From assembly GCA_011051825.1 (NCBI GenBank), contig DRKH01000129.1:1-8857 (forward strand): a stretch of DNA of 8,857 nucleotides. Direction: 5' to 3'. The notes beneath the pieces are model-generated. The model made no database searches. It saw only the letters and a program-made list of their open reading frames with translations, and was not told the origin of the DNA. Source of the DNA: Desulfobulbus sp. Its GTDB lineage: Bacteria > Desulfobacterota > Desulfobulbia > Desulfobulbales > Desulfobulbaceae. Position numbers and translations under genes: made by a program. Within the stretch, counting starts at the first letter, position 1. Every line of letters starts with the position of its first letter. This document shows positions 1 through 6,440 of the stretch, piece after piece.

Positions 1-380
1 AGATCTCCTATGTTGTGGCCTTTGTTATCTGCGGCACCACTTCCCTTTAAGCCGGTAATGTAACCGAAATTGCCACCGGCAAGATCAGTTGCACCACTGT
101 GCATGACCTGGGGCATGGTATCCGTACCCAGGTTTACTGTCGGGCTGGTGCCGCCCCGGGCATGGCAGCCGTAACAGTTTCCCCGGGTCAGGTTATTGTT
201 CGGTGTGGATGAGCCGTCAAAGGTCATGGCCGCATTATCCTGACTGTTGTGCATGGTATGACAATCGTAGCAGATTCCCTGGATGGCTCCACTCGCGGCA
301 GTGGACCAGAGAACACCGATCAGGCATGTCATGTATAAGTGACCGGAGCCCCAGTGTCGTGTGATTGACAACGGTGCCAT
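1..380 (-). CDS. Exported multiheme c-type cytochrome, 3'-truncated by window edge
   Basis: The first 126 codons of a divergently transcribed cytochrome; the C-terminus lies outside the window. The ATG at 380-378 is preceded on the minus strand by AGAGGAT about 7 bases upstream, which decides the start over Met17. Residues 1-32 form a signal peptide (hydrophobic core TCLIGVLW, cleavage near ASGA). Two haem sites are visible: CYDCH at 37-41 and CYGCH at 69-73. The first is followed by TMHNSQ, giving the CxxCHTMHNSQ signature shared with the plus-strand cytochrome at 903. LAGGNF (100-105) and KGHN (120-123) recur in the same order and similar spacing in that protein, so the two are paralogs. 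By family it should be a periplasmic or extracellular electron carrier; His44 and His122 are candidate distal haem ligands. The total haem number is unknown, and membership of the hexahaem group is inferred from similarity alone. Confidence 0.9.
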   Translation of the reverse strand, partial: MAPLSITRHWGSGHLYMTCLIGVLWSTAASGAIQGICYDCHTMHNSQDNAAMTFDGSSTPNNNLTRGNCYGCHARGGTSPTVNLGTDTMPQVMHSGATDLAGGNFGYITGLKGSGAADNKGHNIGD

Positions 381-590
381 CTTTTATCCTCTTGTGTGGT
401 TGTTGCTGAGAACTACCAATACCTTCCGGTTGTACTTTGTTTAAAGATCCCGGTCCGTCAATGCTTCAATGCCGCATCTAGCTAAATTGCAATACCTTTT
501 TGTCATCCGTGAGTGAAGTATACCTGCATCAGAATCGTTCTTCAATTTATTTTCAGTGCTCATCACGCGGATCCGCAGAACCCGTTGCAG

Positions 591-630
591 GGCCGGCCGG
601 TTTTTTTTTGGGGGGGGGCTGCCCGGCCGG
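591..630. repeat. T9G9 homopolymer tract flanked by CCGGCCGG palindromes
   Basis: Nine T (601-609) run directly into nine G (610-618). The tract is bracketed by two copies of the self-complementary octamer CCGGCCGG at 593-600 and 623-630, which could pair as an 8-bp stem around a 22-base loop. Homopolymers of this length slip easily, so the tract could vary promoter geometry. It could equally be a sequencing or assembly weak point. It does not behave as a terminator because no plus-strand gene ends before it. Confidence 0.5.
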
Positions 631-687
631 AACCGGATGATTCCGGTCAGCTTGCTGAATCCACGGTCTTTTGAAAAGAACCTGTTC

Positions 688-714
688 GTGTTACTAATTG
701 TAAATTAGTAACAC
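688..714. promoter_or_regulatory. Perfect 12-3-12 inverted repeat, likely operator
   Basis: The arms GTGTTACTAATT (688-699) and AATTAGTAACAC (703-714) are exact reverse complements separated by GTA. The dyad is AT-rich and lies between divergent promoters, about 190 bases from the plus-strand start and 310 from the minus-strand start. This size and symmetry suit a dimeric helix-turn-helix regulator (TetR- or MarR-like), but the regulator is not in the window and I cannot name it. An 8-base half-copy, GTGTTACT, recurs at 874-881 just ahead of the ribosome binding site of the plus-strand cytochrome. Reading it as an intrinsic terminator is unlikely because the stem is AT-rich and only four T follow. 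Confidence 0.65.
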
Positions 715-902
715 TTTTGTCTTGACCGTGCAAAATGTCTGTGGTACCTCTTGGTCGGAACTTCTTGGATTTTCCATGATAATATGCTAATAATTCGGCT
801 GTAAATTGCGATTTTTTCGATTTTCCGACAAGCGGTTCCGATTGCATTGCATTTGCAGCAGAAGACACCCGGAGTGTTACTGCAAAAAACAGGGGGCGGA
901 AT

Positions 903-2003
903 ATGAGGGAACGTATCGGTTTGACAAACATTTTGTTTGTAATCTTGATGGGGGGTGCTCTTGTAGCGATACCTGCTCCCGCTGCGGCCAAAGTGACGGG
1001 CCAGTGCGCTCAGTGTCATACCATGCATAACAGCCAGGGCGGAAACCCGATGGCGGTCGATATCAGCGGAGCTGCTCAGACCGCCCCGAACGAGACCCTG
1101 CTTCGTTACGGCTGTGTTGCCTGCCATACCGGAACCAACGACGGAACCAACAATATACCCTACGTCAATAAAACCACCCTGCCGACCTATGGTACGGACG
1201 GGACCACCGGCGAAACTCTGGCCGGGGGCAACTTTTACTGGGTGGCAACCAACGGTGCCAACCTTGACGCCAAAGGGCATAACGTTGCCAGTGATTCACT
1301 GGCCAACCAGGATGCGACTTTGGGTAATACTCCACCCGGCGGTACCGGAGCACTGACCAGTCAGCTGACCTGTGCCGGGACCACCGGCTGTCACGGTGAT
1401 CGAAGCCAGGACAGCGATTTCGGTGCCATGTCCGGCACCCACCATGCCGATGACAGTGTTATCGACGGCAGCAGCGTGGTCAGGAGTTACCGCTTTCTTG
1501 ACGGGATACTTGGGTTGGAAGATTCGGATTGGGAATACCAGCCGACCACAAGCGCTCATAACCAGTATAAAGGCTTTGACCGGACTGCGGATACCGAATT
1601 GGCCACAGGTTCAATCAGCAGTCTCTGTGGTCAGTGCCACAACGATTTTCATAACGGTGCCGGCAATGTGGGCGGAACAGCCCCGTCCGGGGCTCCCTTT
1701 GCCAGTCCATGGGTCAGGCACCCAACGGATTTTGATATGGGCAATACCGGGGCCACTTCGGAATACCGTGGTTATGGCGGCACCGGAAATGCCTATGTCG
1801 TCGCCGCCCCGGTTGCCAGTGTCGATGTCACCACTGTTCTGCAAAATGTTACCTTTAATAATGATACCATTGTCACCTGCATTTCCTGCCACCGGGCCCA
1901 CGGTACCCCATATGACGACCTGCTGCGCTGGGACTATTCCGGAATATCAGCCGGCAGCGGCGGGACCGGTGGTTGTTTTGAATGCCATACCACCAAAAAC
2001 TGA
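903..2003 (+). CDS. Secreted hexahaem c-type cytochrome, OmcS/OmcE-like candidate
   Basis: This 366-residue exported cytochrome opens the operon. The ATG at 903 follows a strong AGGGGGCGGA (891-900). Residues 1-29 are a signal peptide with cleavage after APAAA. Haem sites are CAQCH (35-39), CVACH (71-75), an expanded CX5CH site CAGTTGCH (157-164), CGQCH (242-246), CISCH (326-330) and CFECH (358-362). Additional histidines at 42, 126, 180, 181, 219, 250, 273 and 333 are enough for bis-histidine ligation of all six haems. The linkers are rich in Gly, Thr, Ser and Asn with few hydrophobic stretches, as in secreted cytochromes that rely on haem packing. The haem number equals that of the nanowire subunit OmcS, though OmcS is somewhat longer (about 430 residues) and uses only CXXCH. 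No lipobox or membrane helix follows the signal. That it is extracellular and polymerises is inference from family resemblance and from the export genes behind it. Confidence 0.93.
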   Translation: MRERIGLTNILFVILMGGALVAIPAPAAAKVTGQCAQCHTMHNSQGGNPMAVDISGAAQTAPNETLLRYGCVACHTGTNDGTNNIPYVNKTTLPTYGTDGTTGETLAGGNFYWVATNGANLDAKGHNVASDSLANQDATLGNTPPGGTGALTSQLTCAGTTGCHGDRSQDSDFGAMSGTHHADDSVIDGSSVVRSYRFLDGILGLEDSDWEYQPTTSAHNQYKGFDRTADTELATGSISSLCGQCHNDFHNGAGNVGGTAPSGAPFASPWVRHPTDFDMGNTGATSEYRGYGGTGNAYVVAAPVASVDVTTVLQNVTFNNDTIVTCISCHRAHGTPYDDLLRWDYSGISAGSGGTGGCFECHTTKN

Positions 2004-2047
2004 TCATGAAATCCGGCGGGATGAACCGGCAGGGGGCAGGAGAACAG

Positions 2048-2065
2048 ACCATTTTTTTCAATGGT
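2048..2065 (+). other. Hairpin over the annotated start of the barrel gene
   Basis: ACCATT (2048-2053) and AATGGT (2060-2065) form a 6-bp stem with a TTTTTC loop. The 3' arm contains the ATG at 2061, and the purine-rich AGGAG ahead of it sits about 18 bases from that ATG. Formed in mRNA, the hairpin would hide this start. It could throttle translation of the barrel relative to the cytochrome, or the true start may lie further in. The T run is inside the loop, so it is not a normal terminator. Confidence 0.35.
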
Positions 2066-4250
2066 GCAATCCGGGATTAAAGTGGCGTTAGCCTGTGCCA
2101 TTTCTCAAGCAGGAATCCTGGTTGCCTGGATTTCCTTCTCTTTTGCTCAAGTGATCGGCAAAAGACATCGTCACCAGCTGATCCTTGGCTCATGTGTCGT
2201 TCTTTTCTGCTGGTTATTCCCCTTTTGTCCTGCGGGCAGGGCCGAAGTCGTAGGCCTGGATGCATCATGGCAGGCCAGTGAAAGAGGACGGGACAGTGAA
2301 GATGAGAATCTCAGCGCCTTTAATCAGCGATACCATCTGCGGTGGAACCCCCAGGTAACCCGAACCATATTTCTGGATACCAATATGGATTATTCCCGCA
2401 ACTGGACCACCGGCGCAGGAACCCGGGAGATCATTTCCCCCACCCTTGATCTGCAGCTTCGCAATGATCTCTTTGTTGCCGGGATCAATGGCATTATCAC
2501 GGAAACCAATAACTCCAACAGCCGGGACCAGCGCAGCAACAGCTGGGAGGCGTCGCTTGGTTCAAACTGGGAATATCCCTACTGGCCCAATGTAAGCGGT
2601 GTTATCGGCAATAACCGGATCCGTGACAGTGCAGATATAATGGATAACGAACGGTCATGGTCCGAGCTGGTTGTGGATTGGCAACTGGATGATTTCCAGG
2701 CATATTACAGCTATTACCTACAGGACAGAACCGATTATGCTGAACGGTCCAGTCGAGATGAACGCACCCATTTCGGTCGTATCGATTATACCCGCAGTTT
2801 TTTAGAGTATCGCGGTCAGGTAACCTTCTCGCAGCAGGTGACCCGTTCGCGGACGGATTTTCGCGCTGCCCTCGGGACCGACGGCAGTGTCAATGTCGGC
2901 GTCAACCTTTCCCGGGGATTCTCCGGCGTGGACAATACCCCGGAACGGGGCAGGCTGCCATCCAATCCGGCCCTTGTCGATGGTAACAGAGAGAGAGTCG
3001 CTTATACTGTTCAGCTCCATGAATTCGCGAACCTCGGGGTTAAAACCGATTTTCAGGTTGTCGACCTCCTGTATCTGTACACCGGCTCGATCGATCCTAT
3101 CCTCCTTGACGAAACCTCTGAACTCCGCTGGGATCTCTATTCGAGCAGTGACGGTATTGAATGGAATCTGGAACGTGTTCAACCGGCTACGGTGTATAAC
3201 CGCGACGAGAATCGGTACGAAGTCGCTGTCGGCGGATTGAAAACGATCTATCTGAAACTTGTGGTCACCGGCTGGCCTCCCGTGCTCAAGGTCCCGATAA
3301 CCGAAATCGCCGCCTTTCGTACCGAGAGTGGTTCAGGCGGCGGGGTCATTGAGGACCAGCGCTATTCAAAATACGTTACCGACCTGAACCTTCGTTTCGA
3401 TCCGACTCTTAATACCCGCCTCATCTACTCTCTGGTCTGGGATGACAGTGCCTATGATCCGGGAAACAACCGTCAGCGCCTCTTTCAGACCGGTAGTTTC
3501 AGGTGGTTGTATAATAAATATTTTGTCCCGACGGTGACCATCAACGATACGGCTACCACGAATTCCGATCTGATGGACACCCTCCAGCGTTCGTATGCCC
3601 TGTCCATCCGGTCGACCCCGATCCCGACCCTTGAATCCGTTTTCAGTGTAACCAGAAACGAAAACTATGAGGATGATGAACTCATCAACACCAATCACAC
3701 CATCAACCTGTTGAATTCGGCCACCCTGTATCCGAATCTGGACACGACCCTGGACTTGAACGTAGTGTTCAACAACAACAGGCAGGTCGACTCCTCCAAT
3801 GAGGCCATGGGCATTCGCTGGACGTTGACCGGACGTCTGCGTTCAAGCCTGATCATGGATTTTATTACGGAATACGGGACCAATACCCTGGATTTTACGG
3901 AACTGATTACCGATGAAGACGCCGGGGGACGAACCACCCTCAATATAAACTGGCGTCCCTCCGACCTGGTTTCCGTTCTGGTGAACGGTTCCCTTGGATA
4001 TGGAGAAAAGTGGGTCAACTATCAGGCCTTTGTCCTTGACGCACGTTTTTCCGTTGTCCGCACCGACAAGACTCAGGTTATCCTCGGCTATCGGGCCAAT
4101 GCCACCCGTGAGGAAACCCTTCAAAGTCTCAGCTATAACTGGAGCTGGAATATCAGCAGGTACTTGACCTTACAGTCGATTGCCAGTTACATGTTGTCGG
4201 AAGACGATACTCTCTGGGCGCTCAATGCCCAACTGACAGCCAGATTTTAG
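2061..4250 (+). CDS. Outer-membrane beta-barrel protein with inserted discoidin-like domain
   Basis: Predicted outer-membrane barrel, up to 729 residues. The N-terminus has two hydrophobic stretches. The second (about 40-55, preceded by KRHRH and ending PAGRA at 61) looks like the real signal peptide, so translation may begin at GTG 2151 instead of ATG 2061; neither has a well-placed ribosome site. The mature part alternates polar and hydrophobic or aromatic residues in many strands (for example FQAYYSYYLQDRTDY, LNTRLIYSLVWDDS) and ends in ...LTARF, the terminal Phe typical of Bam-assembled barrels. About residues 313-420 break this pattern. They include LRWDLYSSSDGIEW (355-368), the WxxYxSxDGxxW pattern of F5/8 type C (discoidin-like) domains, followed by LKLVVTGW and PITEIAAF strands. 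Length is comparable to MtrB-type porins (about 700) despite the insert. It is likely a conduit or export barrel for the neighbouring cytochromes, but no family-specific motif was recognised, and a sugar- or surface-binding role of the insert is speculative. Confidence 0.87.
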   Translation: MVQSGIKVALACAISQAGILVAWISFSFAQVIGKRHRHQLILGSCVVLFCWLFPFCPAGRAEVVGLDASWQASERGRDSEDENLSAFNQRYHLRWNPQVTRTIFLDTNMDYSRNWTTGAGTREIISPTLDLQLRNDLFVAGINGIITETNNSNSRDQRSNSWEASLGSNWEYPYWPNVSGVIGNNRIRDSADIMDNERSWSELVVDWQLDDFQAYYSYYLQDRTDYAERSSRDERTHFGRIDYTRSFLEYRGQVTFSQQVTRSRTDFRAALGTDGSVNVGVNLSRGFSGVDNTPERGRLPSNPALVDGNRERVAYTVQLHEFANLGVKTDFQVVDLLYLYTGSIDPILLDETSELRWDLYSSSDGIEWNLERVQPATVYNRDENRYEVAVGGLKTIYLKLVVTGWPPVLKVPITEIAAFRTESGSGGGVIEDQRYSKYVTDLNLRFDPTLNTRLIYSLVWDDSAYDPGNNRQRLFQTGSFRWLYNKYFVPTVTINDTATTNSDLMDTLQRSYALSIRSTPIPTLESVFSVTRNENYEDDELINTNHTINLLNSATLYPNLDTTLDLNVVFNNNRQVDSSNEAMGIRWTLTGRLRSSLIMDFITEYGTNTLDFTELITDEDAGGRTTLNINWRPSDLVSVLVNGSLGYGEKWVNYQAFVLDARFSVVRTDKTQVILGYRANATREETLQSLSYNWSWNISRYLTLQSIASYMLSEDDTLWALNAQLTARF

Positions 4251-4251
4251 A

Positions 4252-4266
4252 CCGTTGCTGCAACGG
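4252..4266 (+). other. Intergenic hairpin after the barrel gene
   Basis: CCGTTG (4252-4257) and CAACGG (4261-4266) form a perfect 6-bp stem with a CTG loop, starting two bases after the TAG stop. No T tract follows, so it is not a standard intrinsic terminator. It could be a stability or processing element between the barrel message and the genes behind it. A second, weaker stem, CCGGA (4292-4296) with TCCGG (4307-4311), ends at the ribosome site of the next gene. Confidence 0.35.
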
Positions 4267-4329
4267 ACAATCCAAAAACGCAACCAGCAATCCGGAGCTG
4301 TATGCTTCCGGTGGAGTTGATGAATACCT

Positions 4330-4914
4330 ATGAAAAGATCTTGTTTCCATCTCGTACTTGTTCTTCTGTTGCTGCCTTTTTACCTCTATGGATGTGCCCG
4401 GACTGATTCGGTTCCGCAAACCTTTGTCAGGAAAAATGTAGATCTCGGCTACATCTCCCGGGTCGCGGTGCTGCCTTTTGAAAATAACACCCAGGACGAT
4501 TTTGCCGCCCAGCGTATCAGAGATATAACTGCAACCCGGATCCTGGCCCTGGGCATTTTTGACGTGGTTGACAGGGGAATTGTTGACAGCGCTCTGCGGG
4601 AGATGGCCATTGACAAAACAACCCCTCTTGATGTCCCCGTGGTCAAACGGCTCGGGAAACGACTTGGTGTTCAGGCCTTTGTCTATGGAACCGTCAACAG
4701 CATAGGCGAGAACCGACAGGGTTCTTTTAGCTATCCCGAGGTCGCCCTGACCCTGGAACTTCTCGACAGTGAGTCGGCCCAGGTCCTGTGGCGCAACAGT
4801 GATACCAACAGCGGCTATTCCCTTGCTGACCGACTGTTTGGGCTTGCCCCCCTGGATGCCTTTCAGATTACCGTTAACCTGCTGAACTCAATGCTGGCAA
4901 CGATTCCAAAGTAA
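4330..4914 (+). CDS. CsgG/GNA1162-like outer-membrane lipoprotein
   Basis: A 194-residue lipoprotein. Its signal peptide has a poly-Leu core and ends in lipobox LYGC, placing the lipidated Cys at 22; Gly at +1/-1 and absence of Asp at +2 (Ala) fit outer-membrane sorting. The mature part carries the CsgG/LpoB/GNA1162-type alpha-beta pattern. RVAVLPFENNT (44-54) is the first strand and loop; helix AAQRIRDITATRIL follows, then FDVVDRG (77-83), VQAFVYGTV (114-122) and VALTLELLD (138-146) ending LW at 153-154. Members of this superfamily are periplasm-facing outer-membrane lipoproteins that oligomerise; CsgG itself is the curli secretion pore. The protein is shorter than CsgG (about 260 mature residues) and shows no obvious pair of transmembrane hairpins, so it may be an accessory ring or adaptor. 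A GGTGGAG (4310-4316) lies 13 bases upstream of the ATG, rather far, but the lipobox confirms this start. Confidence 0.82.
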   Translation: MKRSCFHLVLVLLLLPFYLYGCARTDSVPQTFVRKNVDLGYISRVAVLPFENNTQDDFAAQRIRDITATRILALGIFDVVDRGIVDSALREMAIDKTTPLDVPVVKRLGKRLGVQAFVYGTVNSIGENRQGSFSYPEVALTLELLDSESAQVLWRNSDTNSGYSLADRLFGLAPLDAFQITVNLLNSMLATIPK

Positions 4915-4949
4915 ACGGTATGGTCGGCGGATTACAGAGGGAAGCGGGG

Positions 4950-6437
4950 ATGGTGGTGAACAGATTGCACCCTGCATGGATAGCAGTCTTTTTTGTCCTG
5001 ATGCTGGGGCGGCCCGTCTTGGCCGCCGGCGTTGCAGTCTTTCCTCTGCTTGATCTAACGGTGAGCAGCAACGGCGTCAGTTATGTCCTGACGGATAATG
5101 TACGCAGGGAAATTGCCAAAAAAGGCGTACAGCTCGTTTCCGATCGGGAGATTATGCAGTTTCTGGTCCGGCACCGTATTCGTACCCTGGGAAGTTTAAC
5201 CAGCCATGAGATAATGGCCGCTGGTCGGGAGCTGCAGGTTGAACTGGTCCTGCAGGGAACGGTCTGCCAGTTGCAGCAGAGCCCGGATCCTGCCGTCAGC
5301 CTGACTGTAGAGCTCATTCGCACCAGTGATGCCTCTGTTGTCTGGGCCAATACCGAGGCGCTGTATTCCTCGGATCTTACCAGTCTGCTCGGATTGCAGG
5401 ATCCTGAAAATTTAAACGATCTCTATGCCGTGTTTTTTACCGGGCTGCTGGCGTCCATGCCGACGGAGGTGGTGTCGTCGTCAACGCAAAAAGAACTGTT
5501 GGATATTGATTCGGTCATCTTGATGCCCAAGGCCGTGCGTCCCGGCGAAAAAGTACGCTGTAAGGTCAGGATGCAGACGATGGACCTTGGAAATGGTCTG
5601 CGACCCGGCTTGACGGCAAGCGTCGCAGGCCGGGATTATCCGTTTGCCCTGGACAGTGAGGGATACTATTTTGTTGCCGATTGGCCGGCGCAGAACACGG
5701 CGGGACGCTATCCCGTTACCTTGAAGGCCCTCTGGCCGTCGGGGCGGAAGGAAACGGTCGTGCTCGGATCATATACCGTGGACGACCGGGCTCCGGATGT
5801 TGCACTCTATCTCCGCGGTCGGGAAGTGAACGGGAGAATATTTTTCAGTGATAAGCTATACATCGTTCCCACCCTCACCGACCCTGAGCCGGTGAGTCGC
5901 TGGCAGGTCATGGTTGTGGATCGTGATGATCAGGTTATTGTCCGCCAGGGCGCATCCGACCGCCTCCCGGATCGTCTGACCTGGCGTGGACGGACAACTC
6001 TTGGTGCGTTGGCTCCCGATGGGGACTATACCATCGTGTTCAAGGTCTGGGACCGGACCATGCTCAGTTCTTCTGTTGCAAAGGAGGTCTCTTTTCGGAG
6101 AAATCCGCCGCAAATCAACCTTGAACTGCAGACCCATGGGGACCGGATAACGGTGAAACTGAATAAAGAGGCCGGGATGCCACTGGCCTACTGGTGGCTC
6201 AAAGTATATGAACAGAACGGCAGACTGGCCAAGCTGTCGGAAGGTGAGCACCTGCCGGCAACCATAGAATTTGAGCGCCCGCAAGGGGAAAATGATGGCC
6301 GGCTGGCAGGACTGCTCGTTGCCCGGGATATTCTGGGAAATGTAACCAGGAAAAAGATTAAGAATCTGTTGGGGCAGAAGCGTGAGGATGGAGGTGGGGA
6401 AGTGGAGATGGAAAAGGAATGGCTGGAGGAGTTTTAA
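4950..6437 (+). CDS. Exported CsgG-like protein fused to C-terminal Ig-like domains
   Basis: A 495-residue exported protein. I prefer ATG 4950 to the in-frame ATG 4920 because AGAGG (4936-4940) is well spaced and the signal peptide then starts MVVNRLHPAW and ends RPVLA (cleavage after 25). Residues 28-37 (VAVFPLLDLT), helix 48-58, LVSDRE (62-67), VELVLQGTV (97-105) and VSLTVELI with VVW resemble the CsgG/GNA1162 fold of the flanking lipoproteins, but there is no lipobox. After about residue 180 come beta-rich modules: about 185-275, 278-375 and 385-475. The second contains LTWRG...GALAPDGDYTI (343 onward), the pattern of FlgD-like Ig domains. The tail is strongly charged (EMEKEWLEEF). A CsgG-like domain plus Ig modules suggests a periplasmic scaffold linking the lipoprotein neighbours to another partner. 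Its function is unknown to me; the fold assignment is by pattern only. Confidence 0.78.
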   Translation: MVVNRLHPAWIAVFFVLMLGRPVLAAGVAVFPLLDLTVSSNGVSYVLTDNVRREIAKKGVQLVSDREIMQFLVRHRIRTLGSLTSHEIMAAGRELQVELVLQGTVCQLQQSPDPAVSLTVELIRTSDASVVWANTEALYSSDLTSLLGLQDPENLNDLYAVFFTGLLASMPTEVVSSSTQKELLDIDSVILMPKAVRPGEKVRCKVRMQTMDLGNGLRPGLTASVAGRDYPFALDSEGYYFVADWPAQNTAGRYPVTLKALWPSGRKETVVLGSYTVDDRAPDVALYLRGREVNGRIFFSDKLYIVPTLTDPEPVSRWQVMVVDRDDQVIVRQGASDRLPDRLTWRGRTTLGALAPDGDYTIVFKVWDRTMLSSSVAKEVSFRRNPPQINLELQTHGDRITVKLNKEAGMPLAYWWLKVYEQNGRLAKLSEGEHLPATIEFERPQGENDGRLAGLLVARDILGNVTRKKIKNLLGQKREDGGGEVEMEKEWLEEF

Positions 6438-6440
6438 GGT

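Larger units (their letters stand above)
381..902. other. Divergent intergenic control region between two cytochrome genes
   Basis: This 522-base stretch lies between two divergent start codons and contains no convincing gene; open frames crossing it are antisense or out of frame with the cytochromes. It must hold promoters for both directions. It contains a perfect inverted repeat (688-714), a GCGGATCCGC palindrome (567-576), a T9G9 tract between two CCGGCCGG palindromes (591-630), and a small hairpin ACCGGA-TGAT-TCCGGT (632-647). The stretch 765-793 (TTGGAT, 17 bases, TAATAA) is a weak sigma70-like candidate for the plus-strand gene. No sigma54 GG-N10-GC pair and no GEMM-type cyclic-dinucleotide riboswitch core was seen. 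The inverted repeat TCGGAAC (755-761) and GTTCCGA (835-841) could fold the leader. Confidence 0.6.

Noticed and set aside
591..609. GC-rich palindrome followed by nine T, resembling an intrinsic terminator
   Set aside because: The CCGGCCGG octamer has no loop of its own, and no plus-strand gene ends before it; on the minus strand the tract is A-rich.
688..730. Inverted repeat with a short T run read as a terminator
   Set aside because: The stem is AT-rich, only four T follow, and it lies upstream of both divergent genes, so an operator fits better.
831..850. Sigma54 promoter near AGCGGTTCCGATTGCATTGC
   Set aside because: The GG to GC spacing is 8 or 13 bases, not 10, and the flanking consensus is poor.
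381..902. GEMM-type cyclic-dinucleotide riboswitch, often found ahead of multiheme cytochromes
   Set aside because: The conserved core sequences of this class were looked for on both strands of the leader region and not found.
705..1280. Long minus-strand open frame across the divergent region and the start of the hexahaem cytochrome
   Set aside because: It is antisense to a gene with unmistakable haem motifs and a signal peptide, and its product shows no recognisable features.
4320..4406. Short frame starting at ATG 4320, overlapping the first CsgG-like lipoprotein
   Set aside because: It encodes 28 residues out of frame with the lipobox-bearing protein, and the purine-rich site is too close for good initiation.
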